From Thermocrinis albus DSM 14484 (GTDB lineage Bacteria > Aquificota > Aquificia > Aquificales > Aquificaceae), in NCBI RefSeq assembly GCF_000025605.1, contig NC_013894.1, positions 543,529-607,528 on the forward strand: 64,000 nucleotides of DNA, in the 5' to 3' direction. The notes below the pieces were generated by a model, which worked only from the letters and a program-made list of their open reading frames with translations, was not told where the DNA came from and made no database searches. Below, piece by piece: positions 39,596-51,100 of the stretch. The translations under genes were made by a program, and so were the position numbers. Positions within the stretch are counted from its first letter, which is position 1, and the number at the start of each line of letters is the position of its first letter.

Positions 39596-40300
39596 TCAGC
39601 TGGCGAGGGCTTCCTTCTCAGCCCTCTTAAGATCTTCTTCTATCTTCTTAACGATCTCTTCTTTACCGCCTTTGAGGATATCACCCTTGTATATCCATAC
39701 CTTAACACCGAGAACACCGTACTTGGTCTGTGCCACGGCAAAACCGTAGTCTATATCGGCTCTCAGCGTCTGCAGAGGCATCCTTCCCACGAGAAACCAC
39801 TCAGCTCTTGCCAGCTCAGCACCACCTATCCTTCCCTTCACCTGTACCTTCACACCTTTTGCACCCGCCTTTATGGCGTTGTCTATGGCTCTCTTCATAG
39901 CTCTTCTGTGAGACACCCTCCTCTCTATCTGAAGGGCTATCTCCTCGGCCACCAGTTGAGCATCCAGTTCAGGTGTCCTTACCTCATCCACCGTGATGGT
40001 GATGATCTTCCCAGGTGCCATCTTTTCAAGATCCTTCTTGAGTTGCTCTACTTCTGCACCTTTCCGACCTATTATGATACCTGGTCTTGCAGCCAGTATT
40101 CTCACCTTCACTTTCTCAGCCATTCTCTCCACTACTACACGGGATATACCTGCAGAAGCATACCTTTCCTTTATGTACCTCTTTATCTTCAGATCCTCGT
40201 GAAGTAGCTGGGTGTAGTCCTTACCTTCAGCATACCACTTAGAGGTCCAGTCCTTTATTATGCCCAATCTGAAACCTATAGGGTGAGTTTTCTGACCCAT
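39596..40300 (-). CDS. rpsC: Ribosomal protein S3
   Basis: 234 residues: start [20 protein letters not shown] domain with the [20 protein letters not shown] loop, and the C-terminal [13 protein letters not shown] and [11 protein letters not shown] motifs. It forms part of the mRNA entry channel with its helicase activity. The start overlaps the rplV stop by one base. Confidence 0.98.
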   Translation of the reverse strand: MGQKTHPIGFRLGIIKDWTSKWYAEGKDYTQLLHEDLKIKRYIKERYASAGISRVVVERMAEKVKVRILAARPGIIIGRKGAEVEQLKKDLEKMAPGKIITITVDEVRTPELDAQLVAEEIALQIERRVSHRRAMKRAIDNAIKAGAKGVKVQVKGRIGGAELARAEWFLVGRMPLQTLRADIDYGFAVAQTKYGVLGVKVWIYKGDILKGGKEEIVKKIEEDLKRAEKEALAS

Positions 40301-40641
40301 TACTTCTCCTCCTCTCTCTCTTCAAGAATTATGGTGATATGGCTCGTCCTCTTGCGTATCATGGTGGCTCTTCCGTGAGCTCTCGGCATCCACTTTTTGT
40401 ACATAGGTCCCTGATCAGCCACCGCCTTCTTTATGTACAGTTTTTCCAAATCCATCTTCTTTTGGTCCGCGTTGGCTATAGCGCTACGCAAAACATTTGC
40501 CACTATCTTGGCGGCCTTTTTAGGCATAAACTCCAACTGGTAGAGGGCATCAGCGGCTCTCTTACCCTGAATGAGTCTCAAAACCTGTCTGGCCTTCAGG
40601 GGAGATATACGTGCGTACCTTAGTATCGCTCTTGCCTCCAT
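40300..40641 (-). CDS. rplV: Ribosomal protein L22
   Basis: 113 residues from the ATG at which family similarity begins ([21 protein letters not shown]); an open extension overlapping rpsS is rejected. [20 protein letters not shown], then the beta hairpin [27 protein letters not shown] (in parts) that lines the exit tunnel, are clear. Ten bases after rpsS. Confidence 0.98.
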   Translation of the reverse strand: MEARAILRYARISPLKARQVLRLIQGKRAADALYQLEFMPKKAAKIVANVLRSAIANADQKKMDLEKLYIKKAVADQGPMYKKWMPRAHGRATMIRKRTSHITIILEEREEEK

Positions 40642-40651
40642 CTTTGACACC

Positions 40652-41107
40652 TCACTTCTTCTTAGCGGCTTTTGCAGATTTATCAGGATGCCCCCTGAAG
40701 GTACGTGTGGGGGCAAACTCACCCAGCTTATGCCCTACCATATCGGACGTTATGTAGACAGGGACGAAGGTCTTTCCGTTATGGACCGCTATAGTATGCC
40801 CCACAAACTCCGGTATTATGGTAGTATCCCTACTGTAGGTTTTCACCACCTTCCTCTCACCGGTTTCGTTCATCTTTCTGATCCTCATCCACAGCTTTGG
40901 ATCAACCCACGCCTTTTTATCTACCAGCTTCTTAAACTCTTCCAAGAGAAGTCGATATTTTTCTACAGCCTTATTGAACAGTTCTTGAGTGTGCTGAACC
41001 TTCCGTACCCTCTTGTGCATCCTGTGGATCTTTTTGTACAACTTGAGGAGTTTTTCAGGATCCTCTATAAGTTTGTTACGTTTGTTCCACGCTCCTTTAA
41101 AACCCAT
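40652..41107 (-). CDS. rpsS: Ribosomal protein S19 with long N-terminal extension
   Basis: 151 residues against the usual 90-95. The S19 core begins near residue 64 ([18 protein letters not shown]) and contains [48 protein letters not shown] (each in parts). About 62 residues precede it, predicted as two charged helices ([37 protein letters not shown]), instead of the short PRSLKKG start. The core binds the head of the small subunit near the A site. The next neighbours are standard for the S10 operon. Confidence 0.95.
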   Translation of the reverse strand: MGFKGAWNKRNKLIEDPEKLLKLYKKIHRMHKRVRKVQHTQELFNKAVEKYRLLLEEFKKLVDKKAWVDPKLWMRIRKMNETGERKVVKTYSRDTTIIPEFVGHTIAVHNGKTFVPVYITSDMVGHKLGEFAPTRTFRGHPDKSAKAAKKK

Positions 41108-41109
41108 CT

Positions 41110-41979
41110 TTACCCTCCTTTCTTGAGAGGTCTGCCTTTTCTGGTCACCAGTATGAACTTATCGGAATACTTCTTGCCCCTTCTGGTCTTATACCCCTTA
41201 GTCTTCCATCCCCAAGGTGATTCAGGATGCTTACCTTTGGTTTTACCTTCACCACCACCGTGAGGGTGATCCACAGGGTTCATGGCTGTTCCTCTCGTGT
41301 GAGGCCTCCAACCTAGCCACCTAGCTCTTCCCGCTTTGCCCAACTTCACCAATTCGTGCTCTGCCAAACCTACAGCTCCTACCGTAGCCATACACCTCTG
41401 GTGGACCAACCTTATCTCTCCTGAGGGTAACCTGAGCTGAACATAGTCATCTACCTTACCTAGTACTTGAGCGTAGGTTCCGGCAGCTCTGGCTAGCTGA
41501 CCTCCTTTACCGGGATGTAGCTCCACGTTGTGTACTATGGTACCTACGGGTATGTACTTGAGAGGTAAGGCATTACCCACCTTTATCTCAGGCAGTTCCT
41601 TACCCGCTTCAGCATCCTCATAAGATATGGACATTACGGTATCACCCACTTTCAGACCGTCAGGCCAGATAATGTAGCGCTTCTCTCCGTCTGCGTAGTG
41701 CAATAGGGCTATACGTGCAGATCTAAAAGGATCGTATTCTATAGCAGCTACTTTTGCAGGAACCAAACTCTTATCCCTCTTAAAGTCTATAAGTCTGTAG
41801 CGTTTCTTGTGTCCTCCACCTCTGGATCTTACCGTTATCTTACCGTGGGACCTTCCCTTAGCCCTCTTATAGAAGAAGGTTAGGGACTTTTCGGGTTCCC
41901 TTTTGGTGATTTCACTAAAGTCGTATAGAACCGCGTGTCTCTGACCGTTGGTTACAGGTTTCAACTTCCTCACGCCCAT
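41110..41979 (-). CDS. rplB: Ribosomal protein L2
   Basis: 289 residues, slightly longer than the usual 273-276. [39 protein letters not shown], and the peptidyl-transferase signature [24 protein letters not shown] (with the key His) are present. Essential for subunit joining and peptide bond formation. Two bases separate it from rpsS. Confidence 0.98.
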   Translation of the reverse strand: MGVRKLKPVTNGQRHAVLYDFSEITKREPEKSLTFFYKRAKGRSHGKITVRSRGGGHKKRYRLIDFKRDKSLVPAKVAAIEYDPFRSARIALLHYADGEKRYIIWPDGLKVGDTVMSISYEDAEAGKELPEIKVGNALPLKYIPVGTIVHNVELHPGKGGQLARAAGTYAQVLGKVDDYVQLRLPSGEIRLVHQRCMATVGAVGLAEHELVKLGKAGRARWLGWRPHTRGTAMNPVDHPHGGGEGKTKGKHPESPWGWKTKGYKTRRGKKYSDKFILVTRKGRPLKKGG

Positions 41980-41989
41980 AGCTCACACC

Positions 41990-42286
41990 TCACACACTAA
42001 GAAGGTCTATCTCCTGAGAGGGATCTATGGTCACTATGGCCTTCTTATAGGCTCTCGTGTAACCATATTTCCTAAACTTACCGTACACCCTCTTCTTCCT
42101 CGGTTTCACTATCATGGTGTTAACCTTGAGAACCTTAACACCAAAGAGCTTTTCTATCGCGTACTTAATTTCGTGTTTGGTGGCATCCAAAGCCACCTCA
42201 AAGGTGTACTTTTTGTAGTCTTCCATCAGTCTGTTACTTTTCTCCGTTATGATGGGTCTTATGATAATCTCCTCAGGTCTCCTCAT
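41990..42286 (-). CDS. rplW: Ribosomal protein L23
   Basis: 98 residues: [48 protein letters not shown] (in parts) and [23 protein letters not shown]. It sits at the exit tunnel and docks trigger factor and SRP. Overlaps rplD by 4 bases. Confidence 0.97.
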   Translation of the reverse strand: MRRPEEIIIRPIITEKSNRLMEDYKKYTFEVALDATKHEIKYAIEKLFGVKVLKVNTMIVKPRKKRVYGKFRKYGYTRAYKKAIVTIDPSQEIDLLSV

Positions 42287-42876
42287 GGTGCAAGCCTCTC
42301 GTAGATCTTTCCAAGAGCCATCTTATCTATTATAAGCCAATCTGCCCACAGTATATCGTAAACGTTGAGGCCATCCACGGGAAGCACTTTAGCGGTGGGT
42401 ATGTTCCTAAAGGACTTTATAACCACTTCATCTTTTTGCGGTACTATCAACAGTACTTTCTGGTCAGCTACATTATGAGTTTTCAAAAACTCCACCGCCT
42501 TCTTGGTTTTGGGTACTTCACCTATTTCCACCTTATCCACTAAGAGTACCTTGCCTTCCTTAGCTTTCGAGGACAAAGCCATTCTCAAAGCCAGTTTCCT
42601 AACCTTTTTGGGAAGGGTGTAATAATAGTCTCTTGGTTTTGGACCGTGAGCCACACCTCCACCTACAAAGATGGGAGCTCCGCGCTCACCGTGTCTTGCG
42701 TTTCCCGTTCCCTTCTGAGGTAGAATCTTCCTACCACTGTAGTTCACTTCGGCACGCGTCTTGGTACTGTGGGTACCCTGCCGCCTTGCCGCCAGCTGCC
42801 ACTTGACAGCCTCCCACAGAACGTGTTTTTTCACTTCCACACCGAAAATATCCTCTCTCAGCTGTAGATCACTCAT
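42283..42876 (-). CDS. rplD: Ribosomal protein L4
   Basis: 197 residues. Central loop with the diagnostic [36 protein letters not shown] region (split here) that extends into the exit tunnel, then [23 protein letters not shown]. In E. coli L4 also represses the S10 operon; no such leader can be checked here because the cluster starts far upstream. Overlaps rplC by 4 bases. Confidence 0.97.
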   Translation of the reverse strand: MSDLQLREDIFGVEVKKHVLWEAVKWQLAARRQGTHSTKTRAEVNYSGRKILPQKGTGNARHGERGAPIFVGGGVAHGPKPRDYYYTLPKKVRKLALRMALSSKAKEGKVLLVDKVEIGEVPKTKKAVEFLKTHNVADQKVLLIVPQKDEVVIKSFRNIPTAKVLPVDGLNVYDILWADWLIIDKMALGKIYERLAP

Positions 42877-43577
42877 GCTTCACCCCTCAGGAGAGTTTCG
42901 GCTATATGCTTTATTCTCTGAAGTTTTAGTCTCTGGGACTTTCTGTAAGCTATAGTGCTCTTCTCCACAAAGACTATACCCCTGTTATGACCTGGAACGG
43001 AGCCTTTAACGAGCAAAAGGTTCTCTTCCGGCACCACATCCACCACCAAGAGGGCTTGTACCCTTATCGTTTCAGCTCCCCAGTGACCGGCCATTCTCTT
43101 ACCTTTCCAAACTCTACCCGGATCTGTCCTCTGGCCTATGGAACCTACAGCCCTGTGATACCTGTGTCCGTGAGATTTAGGAAAACCTCCAAAGTCCCAT
43201 CTTTTCATAGCTCCGGCAAAGCCTCTTCCCTTGCTTATACCTACCACATCCACCAGTTCCCCTGGTTGGAAGATCTGTTCCACCCTCAGCTCCTGTCCTA
43301 CCTGATATTGATCCGGATCATCTACGCGAAACTCCTTCAGCCTCCTAAGAGGTGGTAAACCCGCCTTCTTAAGATGTCCCAGTTCAGGTTTCGTCAGGTT
43401 TTTCTCCTTAGCAGGAAAGGCACCTACCTGAACTGCGTTGTAACCGTCTTTCTCCTGCCTCCTTACGGCCACCACGTAGTTGGGCTCTATCTTTATAACG
43501 GTAACAGGCACAGCGGTTCCATCTTTGAGAAATACCCTCGTCATACCCACTTTAGTACCAATGAGTCCTATAGGCAT
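42873..43577 (-). CDS. rplC: Ribosomal protein L3
   Basis: 234 residues: [16 protein letters not shown] start, [34 protein letters not shown] signature (positions about 148-181, with the usual RxxGSIG and MxGHxG blocks). It initiates large-subunit assembly and reaches the peptidyl transferase centre. One base after rpsJ. Confidence 0.98.
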   Translation of the reverse strand: MPIGLIGTKVGMTRVFLKDGTAVPVTVIKIEPNYVVAVRRQEKDGYNAVQVGAFPAKEKNLTKPELGHLKKAGLPPLRRLKEFRVDDPDQYQVGQELRVEQIFQPGELVDVVGISKGRGFAGAMKRWDFGGFPKSHGHRYHRAVGSIGQRTDPGRVWKGKRMAGHWGAETIRVQALLVVDVVPEENLLLVKGSVPGHNRGIVFVEKSTIAYRKSQRLKLQRIKHIAETLLRGEA

Positions 43578-43578
43578 A

Positions 43579-43896
43579 TCAACCCTCCTCCATCTTGAGC
43601 TCTACGTCTACTCCTGCAGGTAAGGTTAGGTTCATGAGGGATTCCACCGTTTGAGGGGTAACTCTCACTATGTCTATGATCCTCTTATGCTCTCTTATCT
43701 CAAAGTGTTCTCTGGATTGGTCAAACTTGTGGGGAGAACGAAGTACCACCCATCTTCTCCTTCTTGTGGGAAGGGGGATGGGACCTCTGACCGCACCCCC
43801 CGTTCTTTTCACTACATCTATTATCTGTTTTACAGACTGATCCAAGAGCCTGTGGTCGTAGGATCTTAGCTTTATACGTATTATCTCCTGCTCCAT
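43579..43896 (-). CDS. rpsJ: Ribosomal protein S10
   Basis: 105 residues: [60 protein letters not shown] (diagnostic, split here), and [15 protein letters not shown]. Component of the head of the small subunit and NusE in antitermination. It starts 10 bases after tuf1; this spacer with its GAGGG box is identical to that after tuf2. Confidence 0.98.
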   Translation of the reverse strand: MEQEIIRIKLRSYDHRLLDQSVKQIIDVVKRTGGAVRGPIPLPTRRRRWVVLRSPHKFDQSREHFEIREHKRIIDIVRVTPQTVESLMNLTLPAGVDVELKMEEG

Positions 43897-45138
43897 CTTT
43901 CAACCCTCACTCTAAGATCTTGGTAACGACACCAGCTCCCACAGTCCTTCCACCTTCCCTTATGGCAAACCTAAGTCCTTCCTCCATGGCCACAGGCTTT
44001 ATCAACTCCACTTCCAACTCTACATTATCCCCAGGCATCACCATCTCCTGCCCCTCAGGCAACTTCACCACCACACCAGTCACGTCCGCTGTCCTAAAGT
44101 AAAACTGTGGCCTGTAACCAGCAAAAAACGGACTGTGCCTTCCACCTTCCTCCTTGCTCAACACATATACCTGTGCCCTAAACTTCCTGTGGGCCTTCAC
44201 ACTGCCAGGCTTCGCCAACACCTGACCACGTTCCACATCGTCCTTACCTACTCCCCTCAACAACACCCCTATGTTGTCTCCTGGTAACGCCTCGTCCAAC
44301 ACCTTCCTGAACATCTCTATAGACGTCGCTACCGTCTTCAACGGCTCCTCCCTTAAACCTACTACCTCCACTTCCTCTCCAGGTCTCAGTGTCCCCCTCT
44401 CCACTCTCCCTGTCACCACTGTACCACGTCCAGATATGCTAAACACGTCCTCTATTGGCATCAAGAACGGTTTGTCCGCTTCTCTCACTGGTGTCGGTAT
44501 GTATTCGTCCATGGCTTCCAACAGCTGTAGTATGCTCTGACACCACTTGTCAGGCTTGCCCCCTTCCAGCTCCTGTAATGCACCCAACGCTGATCCCCTT
44601 ATAACGGGTACTTCATCTCCAGGATACTCATACTTGCTGAGTAGTTCCCTCACTTCTAGTTCCACTAAGTCCAACAGCTCCGCATCGTCTACCATGTCAC
44701 ATTTGTTCATAAACACCACTATGTACGGTACGTTCACCTGTCTCGCTAAAAGTACGTGCTCCCTCGTCTGGGGCATGGGTCCATCTGCCGCTGAAACCAC
44801 CAGTATGGCCCCGTCCATCTGCGCTGCTCCCGTTATCATGTTCTTGATGTAGTCCGCATGCCCAGGACAGTCTACGTGAGCATAGTGCCTCTTGGCTGTC
44901 TCATACTCCACGTGGGTTATGTTTATGGTGATTCCTCTTTCCCTCTCCTCAGGTGCCTTGTCTATCTCCTCGTACTTGGTACACTTGGCTTTACCGCCAG
45001 GCATAAGTCCGGCACCCAACACACACGTTATGGCTGATGTTAAGGTGGACTTCCCGTGGTCTACGTGCCCTATAGTCCCTACGTTAACGTGCTCCTTCTC
45101 CCTTACAAACTTCTCCTTAGCCATGCTTTACCTCCTTA
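43893..45138 (-). repeat. tuf repeat block, copy 1
   Basis: Near-identical to the block at 60691-61936 (offset 16798 bases, same orientation). The match covers the whole tuf gene, 14 bases upstream including the ribosome binding site, and the spacer and start codon of the following gene (rpsJ here, rpmG there). It ends sharply on both sides. Confidence 0.9.
43907..45124 (-). CDS. tuf: Elongation factor Tu, copy 1
   Basis: 405 residues. GTPase delivering aminoacyl-tRNA. P-loop GHVDHGKST (19-27), switch region [36 protein letters not shown] (about 140-147), then the two beta domains ending GVVTKILE. It differs from copy 2 by one residue (Arg247 here, Lys there) and by roughly 30 mostly silent bases counted by eye. 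It lies in the classical str operon between fusA and rpsJ; a TAAGGAGG box precedes the start. Confidence 0.99.
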   Translation of the reverse strand: MAKEKFVREKEHVNVGTIGHVDHGKSTLTSAITCVLGAGLMPGGKAKCTKYEEIDKAPEERERGITINITHVEYETAKRHYAHVDCPGHADYIKNMITGAAQMDGAILVVSAADGPMPQTREHVLLARQVNVPYIVVFMNKCDMVDDAELLDLVELEVRELLSKYEYPGDEVPVIRGSALGALQELEGGKPDKWCQSILQLLEAMDEYIPTPVREADKPFLMPIEDVFSISGRGTVVTGRVERGTLRPGEEVEVVGLREEPLKTVATSIEMFRKVLDEALPGDNIGVLLRGVGKDDVERGQVLAKPGSVKAHRKFRAQVYVLSKEEGGRHSPFFAGYRPQFYFRTADVTGVVVKLPEGQEMVMPGDNVELEVELIKPVAMEEGLRFAIREGGRTVGAGVVTKILE

Positions 45139-45141
45139 GGG

Positions 45142-47229
45142 TTATTGCTTGGCTCCTGCCATGCGTTCGCCTATTATCTGTTCCGCAATACTTTGCGGAA
45201 CTTCTTCGTAATGGGAAAACTTCATTATAAAGGTTCCTCTTCCTTGTGTCAAGCTTCTTAGAGTGGTGGCATAACCAAACATCTCCGCCAGAGGTACGTA
45301 AGCCTTTATGACAGTAATGACCCCTTTGTTCTCCATGCCTACTATCTTACCCCTACGGGAGTTGAGGTCACCTATCACATCTCCTACGTAATCCTCGGGT
45401 GTTTCCACTTCCACCTCCATTATTGGCTCCAGAAGTACGGGATCCGCTTTTTTAGCAGCATCCTTAAAGGCCAGGGATCCTGCTATCTTGAAGGCCATCT
45501 CCGAAGAGTCCACCTCGTGGTAAGAACCATCAAAGAGTCTCACTTTTACATCCACCACAGGGTATCCTGCCAGTATGCCGTTCTGCATAGCTTCCTTTAT
45601 ACCTTCCTCCACAGCCGGAATGAACTCCTTAGGTATAACACCTCCCACTATGGCGTTCTCAAAAACAAAACCCTGGCCTCTTTCTAAAGGTTCAATCTCT
45701 ATAACAGCGTGACCGTACTGACCTCTTCCACCTGTCTGTCTTATAAACTTACCTTCACCTACAGCTTTCTTACGTATCGTCTCTTTGTAAGCTACTTGAG
45801 GCTTACCTACGTTCACCTCTATACCGTACTCTCTCTTCATTCTGTCCACTATTATCTCCAAGTGCAGCTCGCCCATACCGTGTATGAGAGTCTGCCCTGT
45901 TTCGGGATCTACAGTGGCCCTAAAGGTGGGATCTTCCTTCATGAACTTGTTGAGGACTTGAGAGAGCTTCTCTTGGTCTTTCTTGGTTTTGGGTTCTATA
46001 GCCATGGAGATAACAGGTTCCGGAAACTCCAGTTTTTCAAGTAATATAGGATAGCGTTCGTCGGTAAGGGTATCTCCTGTGGTGGCATCCAGACCTACCG
46101 CAGCTACTATCTCACCGGCTGCAGCTTCTTGAACATCTTCCCTTGAGTTGGCATGCATCAAAAGAAGTCTTCCAACCCTCTCTTTTTTATCCTTTGTGGC
46201 GTTGTATACGTAAGAACCGGCAGTTACCTTACCGGAGAATACTCTGAAGTAAGTGAGCTGTCCGGCATAAGGGTCACTCATCACCTTAAACACGTAAGCA
46301 CAGAAAGGTTCATCGTCCAGAGGCTTTCTTATTTCTTCTTGCCCAGTCTTGGGGTTTATACCCTTCACGGGAGGCACATCCAGAGGTGAGGGGAGATAAT
46401 CTATGACGGCATCCAGGAGGGGTTGTATGCCTTTGTTCTTGAAGGCAGAACCGCACAACACCGGCACCAACTTTCTCTCTATGGTAGCTTTCCTCAGAAC
46501 TCTTTTAAGATCGGACACAGGTATCTCTTCACCTTCCAGATACTTCATCATGAGCTCATCATCATGTTCCACTATAGCCTCCACCATCCTGTTTCTCCAC
46601 TCGGTGGCTTTGTCCATGTACTCAGCCGGTATGTCCACTATCTCGTACTTGGCGCCTAATGTTTCCTCCAGCCATATGATAGCTCTCATCTCCATAAGAT
46701 CTATAACACCTTTAAACTGGTCTTCGGCTCCCACTGGTATCTGAATGGCCACAGGTTTTATACTGAGCTTTTGCTCTATCTCCTTGAAGACTCTGTAGAA
46801 ATCAGCTCCTAACCTGTCCAGTTTGTTGATGAAGGCGATACGGGGAACACCGAAACGGTCAGCCCAACGCCAGTTGGCTTCCGACTGGGGTTGAACACCT
46901 TCCACTGCGGAGAAGATGAAGATGATCCCGTCCAAAACCTTCATAGATCTAACTACTTCTACTGAGAAGTCCACGTGTCCGGGTGTGTCTATTATGTTTA
47001 TCTGGTGATCTTTCCAGTAACAAGCTGTGGTAGCAGCCGTTATGGTGATACCCCTTTCCCTCTCTTGAGGCATCCAGTCCATGGTGGCCGTTCCCTCGTG
47101 AACTTCCCCTATTTTGTAGGTCTTACCGGTGTAATAGAGGATCCTCTCCGTGGTGGTAGTTTTACCTGCATCTATATGAGCCACTATACCTATGTTCCTC
47201 AATCTTTCTATAGGTACAAGCCTTGGCAT
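45142..47229 (-). CDS. fusA: Elongation factor G
   Basis: 695 residues. Translocase GTPase: G1 [15 protein letters not shown], switch [24 protein letters not shown], then domains II-V with [15 protein letters not shown] and [28 protein letters not shown] (in parts). Length and order fit canonical EF-G1. Between rpsG and tuf1, with a GGAGG-type site before the start. Confidence 0.99.
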   Translation of the reverse strand: MPRLVPIERLRNIGIVAHIDAGKTTTTERILYYTGKTYKIGEVHEGTATMDWMPQERERGITITAATTACYWKDHQINIIDTPGHVDFSVEVVRSMKVLDGIIFIFSAVEGVQPQSEANWRWADRFGVPRIAFINKLDRLGADFYRVFKEIEQKLSIKPVAIQIPVGAEDQFKGVIDLMEMRAIIWLEETLGAKYEIVDIPAEYMDKATEWRNRMVEAIVEHDDELMMKYLEGEEIPVSDLKRVLRKATIERKLVPVLCGSAFKNKGIQPLLDAVIDYLPSPLDVPPVKGINPKTGQEEIRKPLDDEPFCAYVFKVMSDPYAGQLTYFRVFSGKVTAGSYVYNATKDKKERVGRLLLMHANSREDVQEAAAGEIVAAVGLDATTGDTLTDERYPILLEKLEFPEPVISMAIEPKTKKDQEKLSQVLNKFMKEDPTFRATVDPETGQTLIHGMGELHLEIIVDRMKREYGIEVNVGKPQVAYKETIRKKAVGEGKFIRQTGGRGQYGHAVIEIEPLERGQGFVFENAIVGGVIPKEFIPAVEEGIKEAMQNGILAGYPVVDVKVRLFDGSYHEVDSSEMAFKIAGSLAFKDAAKKADPVLLEPIMEVEVETPEDYVGDVIGDLNSRRGKIVGMENKGVITVIKAYVPLAEMFGYATTLRSLTQGRGTFIMKFSHYEEVPQSIAEQIIGERMAGAKQ

Positions 47230-47242
47230 CTTTACTTACCTC

Positions 47243-47725
47243 CTACCATCTGAAATGGGCAAAAACCTTGTTGGCTTCCGCCATGCGGTGAGTGTCTTCC
47301 TTCTTCTTTATGGCGCCACCCTTACCCTCCAGAGCATCGAGGAGTTCTGCTTTCAAACGCTCCACCATGGTGTAGCTACCTCTGTGTCTGGGGCGCTCTC
47401 TAGCAGCTTCCACAAGCCACTTTATGGCCAAACTTATCTGCCTACGGGGAGGGACCTCTATGGGAACCTGGTAGGTGGCACCACCCACCCTCCTGGGTCT
47501 CACCTCGTACTCAGGTTTGAGATTTTCAATTACCTTATGTAATAGTTCCACCGGGTGAAGTTTGGCCACCTTGGCTGCTTCTTCAAGAGCCGTGTAGACT
47601 ATCCACTCAGCCACACTCTTCTTGCCGTCCTTCATCACCTTATTGATGAGTTTATGAACGAGAACATCACCGTATTTAGGATCAGGGGGTATCTCTCTAG
47701 GTGGTACAGGTCCCTTTCTAGGCAT
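47243..47725 (-). CDS. rpsG: Ribosomal protein S7
   Basis: 160 residues: [49 protein letters not shown] (in parts) and [21 protein letters not shown]. Binds the 3' domain of 16S rRNA and sits at the E site. In E. coli it represses the str operon. The stop of rpsL and the start of rpsG share a base. Confidence 0.98.
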   Translation of the reverse strand: MPRKGPVPPREIPPDPKYGDVLVHKLINKVMKDGKKSVAEWIVYTALEEAAKVAKLHPVELLHKVIENLKPEYEVRPRRVGGATYQVPIEVPPRRQISLAIKWLVEAARERPRHRGSYTMVERLKAELLDALEGKGGAIKKKEDTHRMAEANKVFAHFRW

Positions 47726-48123
47726 TACTTACTACCTCCCTTTTGAGCTTGTTGCTTAGGTCTCTTGGTACCGTACTTAGATCTGGACTGCCGCCTGTTG
47801 GCCACACCGGCGGCGTCGAGAGCACCCCTTATGATCTTGTACCTCACACCGGGAAGGTCCTTCACCCTTCCACCACGTACCAACACTATGGAGTGCTCCT
47901 GCAGGTTGTGTCCCTCACCGGGTATGTAAGCGGTTACCTCTATACCGTTGGAAAGCCTCACTCTCGCCACTTTCCTGAGAGCAGAGTTAGGCTTTTTGGG
48001 GGTTACCGTATACACCCTGACACAAACCCCCCTTTTCTGAGGGTTACCTTGCAAAGCAGGTGCCTTACTCTTCTTCTTCTTCTTCTCTCTACCCTGTTTT
48101 ACCAACTGATTAAAGGTAGGCAT
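47725..48123 (-). CDS. rpsL: Ribosomal protein S12
   Basis: 132 residues: [12 protein letters not shown] start with an enlarged basic stretch ([12 protein letters not shown]), then [25 protein letters not shown] and [17 protein letters not shown] (in parts). Lys in PKKPNSA and in RVKDLPG, the sites where streptomycin resistance arises, are the sensitive form. A GGAGGATAGCC precedes the ATG; a possible promoter lies between it and rpoC. Confidence 0.98.
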   Translation of the reverse strand: MPTFNQLVKQGREKKKKKSKAPALQGNPQKRGVCVRVYTVTPKKPNSALRKVARVRLSNGIEVTAYIPGEGHNLQEHSIVLVRGGRVKDLPGVRYKIIRGALDAAGVANRRQSRSKYGTKRPKQQAQKGGSK

Positions 48124-48149
48124 GGCTATCCTCCAAAAGGCAAGCTATT

Positions 48150-48155
48150 ATTATA
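48150..48155 (-). promoter_or_regulatory. Possible internal -10 box before rpsL
   Basis: TATAAT on the minus strand overlapping the last codons of rpoC, 26 bases before the rpsL ATG, with a normal ribosome binding site in between. No -35 was seen. It could give the str-S10 genes extra transcription apart from rpoBC. Confidence 0.35.
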
Positions 48156-51100
48156 CAACATCTTTACCAGTCCTCACTTTCTGTTCTTGAACGTCCACGT
48201 GGCTGTACTCCATAACACCTGTACCGGCGGGGATGATGTTACCTATTATCACGTTCTCCTTTATACCTCTAAGATCGTCTACCTTACCCTCGCAAGCAGC
48301 ATCGGTAAGGACCTTGGTGGTCTCTTGGAAAGAGGCTGCAGAGATCCAACTTCTGGAACTGAGGGCCGCTTTGGATATACCTACCAGTATGGGTTCTACC
48401 TTAGGTATCTTACCTCCTTCTTCCTGAATCCTCTTGATTTCTTCGTCCAGCTCCTCTATGTCCACCTCTTCGTTTACCAGGAACCTGCTGTCTCCAGGAT
48501 CAACCACCCTCCTCTTGCGCAACATCTGTCTTATTATCACCTCGAAGTGTTTGTCGTTTATATCAACACCCTGTAGTCTATAAACCATCTGTACCTCTTT
48601 GAGTAGGAACTTCTGAAGTTCCTCCACGCCCTTTATGCGCAGGATCTCTTCTGGAACCGGTGTACCATCGGTGAGAGGATCTCCCGCCTGTACCACGTCA
48701 CCGTTCTTGACCAGTAGATGTTTGCCTTTGGGTACAAAGTACTCTCTCTGCAGACCTGTTTCTTTGTTGTACACCACCACCTTATAACCTCTTCCCTTTA
48801 TCCTCACCTGGCCATCTATGTCCGCCACCAAGCTATCGGTTATACGTGCTCCCTTCTGTATGAACTGGCCGTGTGTAACCAGTATGTACTCATCCTTCTT
48901 TATGCTGTACTTTCTAGTTTCTCCAGTCTTAGGGTTGAAGAGTATCACCTCGTCGGCATCTTCGTAAATCCTCACTATACCGTCTATCTCGGACAGAACA
49001 GCTGGGTTCTTGGGTCTTCTTGCCTCAAAGAGCTCCTCTACTCGTGGCAGACCTCCCACTATGTCCCGTACTTTGGCTATCTCCTTGGGTATTCTTGCCA
49101 ATACATCACCGGGTTCCACGTAGTAGTCCTTCACCACATAGTATCTGTGTTGTATCTCAGCACCCTCAGACTCGGTACATGTGGGACAGACATACCATTC
49201 GGTTTGTAGCTTCTCAGCAGGTATGCTGATGATGGAGTTGACGGGAAGGTCGTAAACAACTTCCCTGCCGTCAGGTGTTGTAACTACGATACGAGGAGTG
49301 TGAAGCATAGCATCTTTGGGTCTCGTAAAGGAAACTACAGTGGAGGTTTTACCGGTGAATGGATCCCTCTCCTCCTTGACGGTGATGTCCAGGGCTATGT
49401 CTTTGAACTCTACCTTACCGCCTTCCTCTGCTATTATGTAGGTGTTGAAGGGATCCCACTCTGCCAAAGTGGTACCGGCAGGCACTTTCTTGCCTTCCTC
49501 CACCAGTATATGAGCAGCGTAAGGAACAGCGTGTCTTTCCAACATCCTACCTTCGGCATCCACTATGCCTATGGCACCATCTTTCGATATGTTGACCCAC
49601 TTACCTTCTCTGTTCTTTATGAGCTTGATGTTGTAGTACTTGACGTACCCTTCGCTTTCGTTAACCAGTTCACCTTTCGCACGCTCCGCTATGGCAGCAC
49701 CACCGATGTGGAAGGTCCTCATGGTGAGCTGTGTACCTGGCTCACCTATGGATTGAGCAGCTATTATACCCACCGCCTCACCTATATCCACCAGCTTCCT
49801 TTGGGAAAGATCCCATCCGTAGCACATGGAGCATATGCCAAACTTAGCTTCGCAGGTGAGAGGAGAACGCACCTTAACTTTCTCTATACCTGCGTGCACT
49901 ATCCTGTCGGCCAGTTCTTCATCCACTACAGTGTTGCGTGTCGCTATCACCTCACCTGTGTAGGGATCTATAACATCCTCCGCTAAGGTCCTTCCCACTA
50001 TCCTGTCTTTTAGGGGTACCTTCTCTTCACCTCCCTCCACTATGGCCGTCATCTCTATTCCCTTGGTGGTGTTGCAGTCCCTTTCGGTGATCATTATGTC
50101 TTGGGCTACGTCCACCAACCTCCTGGTGAGATAACCTGCAAAAGCGGTCTTGAGAGCTGTGTCCGCGAGACCCTTCCTGGCGCCGTAGGTGGAGATGAAA
50201 TACTCTAGGACCGTAAGACCCTCTCTAAAGTTGGCCACTATAGGTGTTTCTATGAACTCACCGGTGTGTTTTGCCATGAGACCTCTCATGGCCGCCAGCT
50301 GGCGTATCTGATCTCTGTTACCACGAGCACCCGAGTTGGCCATCATGTAGATGGGGTTAAAGATACCCGGATAGGTCTTATCCCCTTCTTTTCTCGTGCT
50401 CTTTTCTATTTCTTCAAACATGGCGCGGGAGACTCTGTCGGTTATCTCGGACCACAGGTCTATTATCCGGTTGTATCTTTCCTTCGCTGTGAGTACACCT
50501 TTCTTGTACAGATCCGCTATCTCATCTGTTTGACGGAAGGCCTCTTGGATTATCTCCTTCTTCACGGCCGGTACCTGAAGATCATCTATGCCTATGGAAA
50601 CAGCGGCTTTGGTGGCCATTCTGAACCCTAGGTCCTTAAGGTCATCCAGGAACTTGGCTGTTCTTTCTACACCATAACGTTTGTACACATCGCTCACCAG
50701 TTTTGAAACCTTCTTCTTGTCCAGAGGGTCGTTGACGAAAGGATACCCTTCCGGGAGTATGGTGTTGAAAAGCACCCTTCCCGGTGTGGTTTCTATCACT
50801 TTACCGTTTTCTAACCTAAGCTTTATCTTGGCATGTATATCCACCTTTTGGTTTTCAAGGGCCAGAAGCACATCCTCTTTACTGAGGAAAAGTTTCCCTT
50901 CTCCCTGTACTCCCGGTACTTCCTGCGTTATGTAATAAAGACCCAGTATTATGTCCTGGGAGGGCATAGTGATAGGTTTACCGTGAGCAGGGGAGAGGAT
51001 GTTTTGGGTAGAGAGCATGAGAATGTAGGCTTCCAACTGGGCCATTATGCCCAGAGGTACGTGAACCGCCATCTGGTCACCGTCAAAGTCAGCGTTGAAA

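Noticed and set aside
44271-44852. Long open frames antisense to both tuf genes (also near 61069-61650)
   Set aside because: Ser/Thr/Pro-rich shadow translations that arise from strong codon bias in tuf; they appear in both copies for that reason only.
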